Origin: JAZNQN01 sp045656005 | GTDB lineage: Bacteria > Bacillota > Clostridia > UMGS1883 > UMGS1540 | Length of the DNA: 31,229 nucleotides | Direction of reading: 5' to 3' | Assembly: GCA_045656005.1 (NCBI GenBank) | Contig: JAZOQG010000018.1 | Location: forward strand, 1-31,229 | In this document: positions 8,325 to 16,056 of the stretch, piece after piece | Layout of the letters: the number at the start of each line of letters is the position of its first letter | Position numbering within the stretch: position 1 is the first letter of the stretch | Notes under the pieces: generated by a model | Seen by the model: only the letters and a program-made list of their open reading frames with translations | Database searches by the model: none | What the model was told of the DNA's origin: nothing | Made by a program: the position numbers and the translations under genes

Positions 8325-9867
8325 GCCTAAACCTCCTTAAAACAGCGCTCCATATATTAAGAATATAATCAATTTTAAATATCGCACCCAAAACCCCATA
8401 AGTCAACACACCTATGCTGCATGGAATAAAAAGTCTTAAAAGCCTTAAAACTATTCCATCTCCCGAAAGCATAGGCGAAATGATACCATCGCACCATATA
8501 ACCACAAGGTACATTAAAACTGCATCAACAAGGCACTTTATAAGATAAACAAAAAGTCCATCTCCGATTTTTCCTATTTTTTTATAAAGTGATGCAAAAA
8601 GCACAATTGCGCCTATAATCGACGAAACAGAATAGGAAAGCGGAATCCCGAAAGCACCCATAAACCTCATAAAAATCTGACTCATCACAATGTTTAAAAC
8701 CATAACGATAAATCCGTTAAGCGCAGGAATAAAAGTATTTTTTATTGCATAAAAGGCTCTGTCATAAACCTCTTTTATTCCAACTGCCAAAATTCCTATT
8801 GAGTACATAAGCAGTAGTCCTGCTGCAGATGTGATTTCTTCTTCCGTAATCTGTCCCCACTTTGCAATAAGCTCCAGAAGACGAAATCTAACGGCTATGA
8901 ACCCAAAAGTTATCGGCAAAAGTAATGTTATAATTGTTTTTGTTATATCAGAAAGGGTTTTCTTATATTCCCCCATTTCCCCTTTTGATGCAAAAGCGGT
9001 AAGACGGGGGTAAATGACCGCAGTGATTGAATAAACAAATGCAAGCACCATATAAAGCGTTATGTTTTGAACATAGGTAAGAAGTGTTACCATGCCCTTA
9101 AAGTTTGCTATCATTGTAACGTTATAAAACATGTTAAGCTGATAGGCTGAAATTCCCACAAGCACAGGCACGGTCATTTTTCCTGCTGTTATAATATCTT
9201 CATTTTTAAAATCTATTCTCGGACTAAAAGTATATCCAGACCTTACAAGAGGCGGAACCAAAATTATTGCCTGCATTGAAAGACCTATAAATGTCGCAAC
9301 CAAAAGTCCGTCAATACCGAATCGGTCTCCAAGTAAGATAACATACAAAACAACTATAAGACTGCTTGGTACTGACACAAAGGCCGGCCAGTTATATTTC
9401 CCAACGGACTGTAGCATGCCCTGAAAAATGTAATTCAGTGCATAAAAGAGCATAACGGGCATCATAATCATAAGGGATTTTTGTGCATAGCTTAAATCAG
9501 AACTGTTATCTCCAAAAGCCGTAAAATGCGGAAGCACAAACGAAAGCGCAAATCCCAAAAGCACCAGCACTCCTGTAAATGCAACCGAAATTGTTATTAT
9601 GTTGTCGGCAAAATATTTTGCCTCTTTCGCTCTTTTGTTTGCCACATGCCCTGCATATATCGGGATAACAACTGTTGAAAGGGCAGTTCCGAAACAGTTA
9701 AATATAATATTCGGAACACTTATGGCATAGGAATAAATATTAATCTGACTTCCGCTTGCGCCAAAGTGCGACAAATACACCTGCGTGCTCAAAAGCGAGA
9801 GCACACGGGATAAAATCATAATAATCATAACAAGGCTTATAGAGCCTGCAACCGAATTCTTTTTCAT
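8308..9867 (-). CDS. murJ: MurJ/MviN-family lipid-linked oligosaccharide flippase
   Basis: The product is 519 residues with about 14 membrane spans, matching the MurJ/MviN branch of the MOP flippases. Family-like stretches include the N-terminal helix with SRVLSLLSTQVYLSHFGAS and the conserved RAFYAIKNTFIP in the second half. MurJ moves lipid II across the membrane; in this operon it could instead move the lipid-linked unit of the secondary cell wall polymer (inference). I use ATG at 9867, which has GAGGG about 8 bases upstream. A TTG at 9882 would add five residues but lies on that Shine-Dalgarno sequence. It is the first gene of the operon running to gatB, behind the promoter at 9919-9947. 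The gene symbol is given at family level. Confidence 0.8.
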   Translation of the reverse strand: MKKNSVAGSISLVMIIMILSRVLSLLSTQVYLSHFGASGSQINIYSYAISVPNIIFNCFGTALSTVVIPIYAGHVANKRAKEAKYFADNIITISVAFTGVLVLLGFALSFVLPHFTAFGDNSSDLSYAQKSLMIMMPVMLFYALNYIFQGMLQSVGKYNWPAFVSVPSSLIVVLYVILLGDRFGIDGLLVATFIGLSMQAIILVPPLVRSGYTFSPRIDFKNEDIITAGKMTVPVLVGISAYQLNMFYNVTMIANFKGMVTLLTYVQNITLYMVLAFVYSITAVIYPRLTAFASKGEMGEYKKTLSDITKTIITLLLPITFGFIAVRFRLLELIAKWGQITEEEITSAAGLLLMYSIGILAVGIKEVYDRAFYAIKNTFIPALNGFIVMVLNIVMSQIFMRFMGAFGIPLSYSVSSIIGAIVLFASLYKKIGKIGDGLFVYLIKCLVDAVLMYLVVIWCDGIISPMLSGDGIVLRLLRLFIPCSIGVLTYGVLGAIFKIDYILNIWSAVLRRFRHEKAS

Positions 9868-9918
9868 TATGTTAACCCTCAAAAAACAAAAACTGTTCCA
9901 TTAAAACATACATATTTT

Positions 9919-9947
9919 ATTTTACCATATATTGCTCTGCTTGTCCA
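9919..9947 (-). promoter_or_regulatory. Sigma-A-type promoter of the murJ-to-gatB operon
   Basis: On the minus strand, -35 TGGACA (9942-9947) and -10 TAAAAT (9919-9924) are 17 bases apart. A TG dinucleotide one base before the -10 makes it an extended -10 promoter. The leader to the murJ ATG is about 45 bases. It is divergent to the rpmB promoter about 60 bases away. Confidence 0.6.
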
Positions 9948-10005
9948 ATATTTTTTACAAAATTACACAATAAATGAAAAAAGTTAAATTTTTTTCAAAA
10001 AACTC

Positions 10006-10034
10006 TTGCATATTTAAGAGAGTTATGGTACAAT
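10006..10034 (+). promoter_or_regulatory. Sigma-A-type promoter of rpmB
   Basis: The -35 TTGCAT (10006-10011) and -10 TACAAT (10029-10034) are separated by exactly 17 bases, with TGG directly before the -10 (extended -10). Transcription would start near 10041, giving a leader of about 30 bases with AGGAGGTG at 10058-10065. Confidence 0.8.
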
Positions 10035-10072
10035 GAATGTTGCTTATGAAGATTATTAGGAGGTGTATATAA

Positions 10073-10258
10073 ATGGCTAAGTGTGAAATTTGCGGAAAAG
10101 GTGTATCCTTCGGTATTAAAGTGAGTCACTCTCACAGAAGAAGCAATAAAATGTGGAAGCCAAATATCAGAAAGGTTAAAGCAGTAGTAAACGGAACTCC
10201 TAAAACAGTTGCTGTTTGCTCACGTTGCTTACGTTCAAACCTTGTTGAAAGAGCATAA
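10073..10258 (+). CDS. rpmB: Ribosomal protein bL28, zinc-binding form
   Basis: The 61-residue protein is the 50S subunit protein bL28. The start MAKCEICGKGVSFG and the basic middle SHSHRRSNKMWKPN are typical. Two CxxC pairs (C4/C7 and C49/C52) show the zinc-binding form; many bacteria also carry or switch to a cysteine-free paralogue when zinc is scarce, but no zinc-box sequence is obvious here. It is the only gene on the plus strand, with its own extended -10 promoter, an AGGAGGTG Shine-Dalgarno sequence 7 bases before the ATG and a terminator 18 bases after the stop. It is therefore monocistronic. Confidence 0.97.
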   Translation: MAKCEICGKGVSFGIKVSHSHRRSNKMWKPNIRKVKAVVNGTPKTVAVCSRCLRSNLVERA

Positions 10259-10276
10259 GTTTCCGAATGAACATTA

Positions 10277-10307
10277 AATGCCTATCCTTAAAAGGATAGG
10301 CATTTTT
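10277..10307 (+). terminator. Rho-independent terminator of rpmB, convergent with the PHP gene
   Basis: A 13-base inverted repeat (arms 10277-10289 and 10292-10304; core CCTATCC/GGATAGG) ends in a T run on the plus strand. The inner pairs must open to make a loop. It lies between rpmB and the PHP gene that ends at 10314 on the other strand. The minus-strand reading gives only ATTT after the stem, so it may stop both transcripts but is better for rpmB. Confidence 0.85.
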
Positions 10308-10313
10308 GTTTTA

Positions 10314-11405
10314 TCATAATGTAATTTTTTCAAGTGCTATATTCTCTCCCATAAAATCCATTGTAAACATTTCTTTTTTATCTGACATATCATAAGAAAT
10401 ATATAAAACTTCGTTTTCTTCATAGGGTGCGCTGTCATCACCATAAAACGAAACTACCGTCTGCACAAAATTTTCCTCTGCTATTTTTTTAATTTCCGGG
10501 GTGATTTTTTCGCAAATCAAGACGGAAGGCTCTGTTTTTGGTGCAAGCGAAATATCATCCACACTTTTTATAATATGAATTCGGTTTATAACAGGAACAG
10601 TTTCATTGATTGTTTTCCCTTCTTTGTCCGCAACTGAAAATTCCTTAGCATTGCATATAACAGCACAGTCGCAGTCCTTAAAAGTGCACATCTTTTTTAT
10701 GTTTTTCTGCTTTTCTTCTGTCAAAAACAAAATCTTTGTCCATTGTTTTTCACTTTCGATAAGCTCATAATTTCCTTTTTTGAGAGCATCTGCAATGTTT
10801 TCAGGCTTTTCAGGAAAAATTATTCCACCGTTTCCTGCCGCACATAAATCATGGCAGTCAGACCCTGATGTTGCAATCCCGCCTTTTACTTCCCATAGCT
10901 TTTTAGCCATTTCGTTTGATGAATTGTGTCCAAAGTGACCATTAAACACCTCAACCCCATGCACAATCTCCGAAGGTACCGCATGGCACATAATTCTGAA
11001 AGGATGTGCCTGAATAAGCACAAGATTATTTTCATCCGCTATTTTTTTGATTTCAGCAATGGGCTTTAAAAAGAGATTTTCATTTTCAAAAATAAAATTC
11101 TCATCAAAGCCATAAAGCAAAAACTCGTTGTCGTTCTCTGTGGTTTTAATCTCCATTCCGAGATATACCTCGAGTCCTGCTTTTTCGCCTTCTGATTTTG
11201 CCGCACGATAACCCGAAAGAAATTTTTCTGCTTTTTCTTTCCAACTTTCACCTGCAATTTTTTTAAATGCATAAGGGTTAAAATGGTCAGTAATTATGAT
11301 ACCTCCATATCCCAGACTCTTATAAGTATTCACAATAGTTTTTGCATCTACTCTTCCGCAACGGCTTACCTCTTTTGTATGAACATGAGTATCAACTTTA
11401 AACAT
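10314..11405 (-). CDS. PHP-domain metal-dependent phosphoesterase with an unknown C-terminal region
   Basis: Residues 1 to about 215 form a PHP domain. Metal ligands are visible in order: H7 and H9 (DTHVHT), D40-H41 (ITDHF), E85 (GMEIK), H134 (QAHPFR) and D183/H185 (GSDCH). PHP proteins hydrolyse phosphate esters or anhydrides, including histidinol phosphate and oligonucleotides; the substrate here is unknown. Residues about 215-363 resemble nothing I recognise. They contain a cysteine cluster (CTFKDCDCAVIC) and a beta-rich end. I place the start at ATG 11405 because AAGGAGAT precedes it and MFKVDTHVHT is a typical PHP start; it overlaps folC by 8 bases. An upstream GTG- or ATG-started extension would read deep into folC. 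It is the last gene of the operon from 17374. Confidence 0.82.
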   Translation of the reverse strand: MFKVDTHVHTKEVSRCGRVDAKTIVNTYKSLGYGGIIITDHFNPYAFKKIAGESWKEKAEKFLSGYRAAKSEGEKAGLEVYLGMEIKTTENDNEFLLYGFDENFIFENENLFLKPIAEIKKIADENNLVLIQAHPFRIMCHAVPSEIVHGVEVFNGHFGHNSSNEMAKKLWEVKGGIATSGSDCHDLCAAGNGGIIFPEKPENIADALKKGNYELIESEKQWTKILFLTEEKQKNIKKMCTFKDCDCAVICNAKEFSVADKEGKTINETVPVINRIHIIKSVDDISLAPKTEPSVLICEKITPEIKKIAEENFVQTVVSFYGDDSAPYEENEVLYISYDMSDKKEMFTMDFMGENIALEKITL

Positions 11406-12678
11406 TTCCCATCTCCTTGAAAAGAGCATCTCGTATATCCCCAAGCATGTAAAGTGAACCAAATGCAATTATTGCATCAAATTCTATTGAAAGTGCCTTT
11501 TTAACTGCATCACTCACTTTGCCAGCCGAGATAACATTCTTGTTATATTTCTCTGCATATTTTGCCAGAATTTCACCCGGCAAAGTCCTGTTCGAAGGCA
11601 CATCGCAGCAAATAAGTGTATCTGCCAAAGCAGCAACTTCTTTTAAACTTTCGTCATATTCCTTGTCTTTGAGCATTCCCATTATAAAAACAAGCTTTTT
11701 GCCTTCAAAATTTTGCAAAATGGTATTTTTAAGAGATAAAATTCCTGAAATATTATGAGCACCATCAATTATAAAGAGGGGCTCGCGGCTTAAAATTTCA
11801 AATCTTCCCTGCCACAATACCTTTGAAACCCCGCTCTTTATCGCCTCTTCCGAAATTTTAACGCCTTGCTTTTTCAAAACAGAAACACATTCTATCGCAG
11901 TTACAACGTTTTTTGCCATGTGACTGCCGATAAGCCTTGTTTTATATTCTTCATTATCATAAATAAATCTGCTGCCGAAAAGTCCACTTTCAAGAATTTC
12001 AGGGCTTTTTGCAACGATAAAGTTGCTTTTTCTTTCTATGCAAACATTTTCTATAACCTCTGAAACCTCACTATGCTGCTCTGGATAAGAAATAACAGGA
12101 GCACCGTCTTTAATAATTCCGCACTTTTCAAAAGCTATTTCAGAAAGGGAGTTTCCGAGATATTCCATATGGTCATAATCAATATATGTTATCACACATG
12201 CCAAAGGATTATTGATGGCATTTGTAGCATCAAGTCTTCCTCCAAGCCCCACTTCTAGCACAACATAGTCACATTCCTGCATAGCAAAATAAACCATGCC
12301 AATAGCCGTTACAATTTCAAATTCAGTAGGGTGCGTGTCACCCTCTTTAACCATTTCGTCACACTTTTCTTTAACAATCCCCGTGATATGCGCAAGGTCG
12401 CCGTTTGATATTTCTCTGCCGTCTACCATAATTCTCTCGTTGAATTTATAAATAAAAGGTGAGGAGTACATCCCCACCTTATATCCCTCGCACTGCAAGA
12501 TTTCGGAGATGGTTTTAGTAATTGTGCCCTTACCGTTAGTGCCGGCAATGTGAACAAATTTTAATTTGTCATGGGGACTTCCAAGCTTTTTTAGAAGCTT
12601 TGTAATATTATGAAGTCCCAATTTTGAGCCAAGTAGTGACGCGGTATGAATAAAACTTAGCGCATCATCATAATTCAT
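11398..12678 (-). CDS. folC: Folylpolyglutamate synthase / dihydrofolate synthase
   Basis: FolC adds glutamate to dihydropteroate and/or to reduced folates, using ATP in the cytoplasm. At 426 residues it has the family length. The Mur-ligase-type P-loop GTNGKGT is at 46-52. It is preceded by the FolC-typical LGLHNITKLLKKLGSPHDKL and followed by the substrate-loop sequence SSPF, VVLEVGLGGRLDATN and the IIDGAHN motif. Whether it is bifunctional cannot be read from the sequence. It begins 13 bases after valS, a common pairing in Bacillota, and overlaps the PHP gene at its end. Confidence 0.95.
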   Translation of the reverse strand: MNYDDALSFIHTASLLGSKLGLHNITKLLKKLGSPHDKLKFVHIAGTNGKGTITKTISEILQCEGYKVGMYSSPFIYKFNERIMVDGREISNGDLAHITGIVKEKCDEMVKEGDTHPTEFEIVTAIGMVYFAMQECDYVVLEVGLGGRLDATNAINNPLACVITYIDYDHMEYLGNSLSEIAFEKCGIIKDGAPVISYPEQHSEVSEVIENVCIERKSNFIVAKSPEILESGLFGSRFIYDNEEYKTRLIGSHMAKNVVTAIECVSVLKKQGVKISEEAIKSGVSKVLWQGRFEILSREPLFIIDGAHNISGILSLKNTILQNFEGKKLVFIMGMLKDKEYDESLKEVAALADTLICCDVPSNRTLPGEILAKYAEKYNKNVISAGKVSDAVKKALSIEFDAIIAFGSLYMLGDIRDALFKEMGNV

Positions 12679-12691
12679 TTAAACCACCCGA

Positions 12692-15301
12692 TTATTCCAT
12701 GCTTTTAATAACTTTTTCAAGCATTTCTTTGTATTTTTCGTATTTTGCTTTTTCCTCGTCAATAAGTTTTTGAGGAGCTTTAGCCAAAAATCCCTGATTT
12801 GAGAGTTTTCCCTCGCTTCTGCGGATTTCTGCTTCTAAAGTTTCTTTTTCCTTTTTAAGTCTTGCCATTTCCTTTTCTCTGTCTACAAGCTCGTCAACAG
12901 GCAGTAAAAGCTCTGCACCCGGAACAATTACCGAAACAGTATTCTCCTCCGGTTTCTCACTTTCCACCAAAACTTCCGAAGCAGATGCAAGTTTTATAAA
13001 GAATGCCTCGCACTCTTTAAACATTCCTGCCGCATCTCCCACAACAATAAGTTTTGATTTCTTTGAAGGAGGAATGTTCATTTCTGCACGAACATTTCGA
13101 AGTCCTCTTATAGCATCGCATATAAGCTCGATTTTTTCTTCCTCTTCTTTATATACGAGACTTTCATCATACTCCGGCCACTTGGAAATTACAATGGATT
13201 CTTCTTCTGACTGAAGTGCACAGAAAATTTCCTCTGTAATAAATGGCATAAAGGGATGAAGAAGTTTTAAAACTCCTACCAAAACATAGGAAAGAGTATC
13301 AAGAGCATCTTCTTTTGTTTCGCAATTTTCATCATAAAGTCTTGGTTTTACAAGCTCGATGTACCAGTCGCAGTAAACATCCCAGATAAAATCATAAAGT
13401 TTGGAAACTGCAACACCAACATCAAATTTTTCGAGATTTTCAGTAACCTCAGAAACGAGCTGATTGTATTTTGACAAAATCCACTTGTCCTCAAGCTGCG
13501 GATTTTTAGGAATTGCAACTGTATCTTTTTGAAGGTTCATCATAACAAATCTTGCTGCATTCCAGAGTTTGTTTGCAAAGTTACGGCTTGCCTCTACTCT
13601 CTCTATATAGAAACGCATATCGTTTCCGGGAGAATTTCCTGTTGCAAGTGTAAAGCGGAGAGCATCCGCACCATATTTTTCAATAACTTCAAGCGGGTCA
13701 ACTCCGTTGCCGAGTGATTTCGACATTTTTCTGTCCTGACTGTCACGAACAAGTCCGTGAATAAACACGTGTTTAAACGGTTCTTTACCAGTATGCTCCA
13801 TAGCGGAGAAAATCATTCTTGCAACCCAGAAGAATATAATGTCATATCCTGTTACAAGCACACTTGTAGGATAGTAGTATTTTAAATCTTCGCTGTCTTC
13901 GGGCCATCCCAAAGTGGAGAAAGGCCAGAGAGCAGAACTGAACCAGGTATCAAGAACATCTTCTTCCTGACGCATTTTGCCGCCGCACTTAGTACAAACT
14001 GCGAGGTCTTCTTTTGATACTTCCATATGGTCGCACTCTGTGCAGTAGAAAGCGGGGATTCTGTGTCCCCACCAGAGCTGACGAGAGATACACCAGTCAT
14101 GAACATTGTCCATCCAGTTCATGTAAGTTTTGCTGAAACGGTCCGGAACAAACTGAATTGTTTTGTCTTCAACAACTTTTATTGCAGGCTCTGCAAGCGG
14201 AGCCATTTTAACAAACCACTGGTCACTTGTCATAGGCTCAACAGTTGTTCCGCAGCGGTAACATTCGCCAACGTTATGGTCGTGTGCCTCGACTTTAATA
14301 AGAAGTCCTTCTGCTTCTAAGTCTTCAACCATCATTTTTCTTGCTTCATATCTGTCAAGGCCCGAGTATTTGCCAAAACCTTTAGCGATAGTAGCATCAT
14401 CGTTAAGCATTTTAATCTGCTCTAAATTATGTCTCTGACCTACTTCAAAGTCGTTGGGATCATGAGCAGGAGTAATTTTTACGCAACCTGTTCCAAATTC
14501 CTTGTCAACATATTCGTCTGCAATAACGGGAATTTCTCTGCCTACAAGAGGAAGAATAAGCATTTTGCCTACTAAATTTTTGTATCTTTCGTCCTCGGGG
14601 TTTACTGCAACGGCAGTATCACCGAGCAAGGTTTCAGGACGTGTTGTAGCGATAGTAACAAATCCTTCTTCACCCTTGATAGGATATTTAATGTGCCAGA
14701 AATGACCTGCCTGTTCACTGTATGAAACCTCTGCATCAGAAAGGGCAGTTGCACATTTTGGACACCAGTTTATAATGCGGTTACCTCTGTATATAAGACC
14801 TTTTTCGTAAAGGTTTACAAACACTTCTCTAACTGCTTTTGAACAGCCTTCGTCCATAGTGAAACGTTCACGGCTCCAGTCACATGAAGAACCGAGTTTT
14901 TTAAGCTGATTTATAATGCGGTTACCATACTGATTTTTCCAGTCCCACACTCTCTCCAGAAACTTTTCACGTCCAAGGTCATATCTTGTAAGACCTTCTT
15001 CTTTTCTGAGTGCTTCTTCAACCTTAATCTGTGTAGCAATACCCGCATGGTCAGTACCCGGTACCCAAAGAGCACTAAAGCCCTGCATTCTCTTAAATCT
15101 TATAAGAATATCCTGCAAGGTTTCATCAAGGGCATGACCCATGTGAAGCTGACCCGTTACATTCGGGGGAGGAATAACAATAGAAAACGGAGGCTTTCCT
15201 TCTTTTGGGTTAGCCTTGAAATATTCTCCGTCAATCCATTTTTTGTATAACCTGTCCTCAACTTTTTGAGGCTCGTAAGTTTTTTCGATATTTTTATCCA
15301 A
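12692..15301 (-). CDS. valS: Valyl-tRNA synthetase
   Basis: This class I synthetase charges tRNA(Val). The 869 residues include the HIGH-type motif HMGH (53-56), the editing (CP1) domain with TTRPETLLGDTA (219-230), zinc-knuckle cysteine pairs (C347/C350, C420/C423, C436/C439), KMSKS (525-529), the anticodon-binding helices, and a C-terminal coiled coil (about 800-869) typical of ValRS. The start codon is TTG at 15301: GGAAGGTG lies 7 bases upstream, the N-terminus matches the family (YEPQKVEDRLYKKW), and an in-frame stop lies just upstream, excluding an ATG. Only 39 bases separate it from the SLH gene. There is no room for a T-box leader, and it is probably co-transcribed with the two secreted-protein genes before it. 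Confidence 0.97.
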   Translation of the reverse strand: MDKNIEKTYEPQKVEDRLYKKWIDGEYFKANPKEGKPPFSIVIPPPNVTGQLHMGHALDETLQDILIRFKRMQGFSALWVPGTDHAGIATQIKVEEALRKEEGLTRYDLGREKFLERVWDWKNQYGNRIINQLKKLGSSCDWSRERFTMDEGCSKAVREVFVNLYEKGLIYRGNRIINWCPKCATALSDAEVSYSEQAGHFWHIKYPIKGEEGFVTIATTRPETLLGDTAVAVNPEDERYKNLVGKMLILPLVGREIPVIADEYVDKEFGTGCVKITPAHDPNDFEVGQRHNLEQIKMLNDDATIAKGFGKYSGLDRYEARKMMVEDLEAEGLLIKVEAHDHNVGECYRCGTTVEPMTSDQWFVKMAPLAEPAIKVVEDKTIQFVPDRFSKTYMNWMDNVHDWCISRQLWWGHRIPAFYCTECDHMEVSKEDLAVCTKCGGKMRQEEDVLDTWFSSALWPFSTLGWPEDSEDLKYYYPTSVLVTGYDIIFFWVARMIFSAMEHTGKEPFKHVFIHGLVRDSQDRKMSKSLGNGVDPLEVIEKYGADALRFTLATGNSPGNDMRFYIERVEASRNFANKLWNAARFVMMNLQKDTVAIPKNPQLEDKWILSKYNQLVSEVTENLEKFDVGVAVSKLYDFIWDVYCDWYIELVKPRLYDENCETKEDALDTLSYVLVGVLKLLHPFMPFITEEIFCALQSEEESIVISKWPEYDESLVYKEEEEKIELICDAIRGLRNVRAEMNIPPSKKSKLIVVGDAAGMFKECEAFFIKLASASEVLVESEKPEENTVSVIVPGAELLLPVDELVDREKEMARLKKEKETLEAEIRRSEGKLSNQGFLAKAPQKLIDEEKAKYEKYKEMLEKVIKSME

Positions 15302-15340
15302 ACTAAAACACCTTCCAAATCTATTATTTAATGCACCAAT

Positions 15341-16021
15341 TTACTGATTTATAATTTTTGTAAACAATCTATATACAAGCAAAATGCTCTGCTCTATTGT
15401 ACATGGATTTTTAGGTGAAAGTGTATCTTCTGATGTGCCATTCATTATTCTATTGTTTGCAAGCACACCCACGCTGTTTAATGCCCAATCGGAAACAGAG
15501 GCTCTGTCTGCGAACTGAGAAATATCATTGTTTTTTGTAACATATGATTTTTCCATTTCCATTTCAATATATTCTATTGCACGATAAATCATTGCCGCAA
15601 TCTGCTCTCTGTTTGTAGTTTCATCAGGCATAAATTTGCCTTCGCCCATTCCGCTGACTATACCTGCGGCATACGCTTTTAAAACACATTCTTCACTGCA
15701 ATCCGAAAAAACATTTTTATCTTCATATGCAAGGGTAGTGTTTGTCGCAATTTCAACCATGTTAACAATAAGCTCTGCAAACTGATATCTTGTTATATTG
15801 TGAGTTTTGTAATTTCTGACACTGGGAGTAATAAGTCCATAACTTTCTGCCCAGTTGATTTCATCCACAGCCCAGTCACTTACCTTTGTTTCTTCTATAT
15901 ATTCTTCCGAAAAAATTTCCTCAGCGGGTACCATTTCAAATGTAAAAGCATATGCACTGCTGCTCCAAAGCATAATGCATGACATAATTATACATAAGGA
16001 AACTAAATATTTTTTTGTCAT
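15341..16021 (-). CDS. Small secreted protein made of three SLH repeats
   Basis: The 226-residue protein has a signal peptide (MTKKYLVSLC..., cleavage likely after SAYA at 25). Most of the remainder is three S-layer-homology repeats: about 46-92 (WAVDEINWAESYGLI...ITRYQF), 103-153 (FSDCSEECVLKAYAAGIVSGMGEG...TNREQI) and 168-220 (FADRASVSDWALNSVGVLANN...CTIEQS). The signature TRAE-type tetrads are degenerate, especially in the third repeat (TIEQ). SLH trimers bind pyruvylated secondary cell wall polymer, which fits the CsaB encoded at 3567. There is no enzyme or other effector domain, so it may be a wall-bound structural or capping protein (inference). It lies between the cysteine-rich secreted protein and valS with no terminator. 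Confidence 0.87.
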   Translation of the reverse strand: MTKKYLVSLCIIMSCIMLWSSSAYAFTFEMVPAEEIFSEEYIEETKVSDWAVDEINWAESYGLITPSVRNYKTHNITRYQFAELIVNMVEIATNTTLAYEDKNVFSDCSEECVLKAYAAGIVSGMGEGKFMPDETTNREQIAAMIYRAIEYIEMEMEKSYVTKNNDISQFADRASVSDWALNSVGVLANNRIMNGTSEDTLSPKNPCTIEQSILLVYRLFTKIINQ

Positions 16022-16056
16022 ATCACTCTCTCCGTTCTACTGATTTTTAAATGCTA

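Noticed and set aside
9868..10072. Small gene or RNA between murJ and rpmB
   Set aside because: The region is accounted for by two divergent promoters and short leaders. No frame with a ribosome binding site and no stable structure were seen.
11406..11468. N-terminal extension of the PHP protein to an upstream start
   Set aside because: It lies wholly within folC coding sequence, lacks a Shine-Dalgarno sequence and does not fit the PHP family start; ATG 11405 has a good AAGGAGAT.
15302..15340. T-box riboswitch upstream of valS
   Set aside because: Only 39 bases separate the SLH stop from the valS start, with no T-box core sequence or terminator hairpin.
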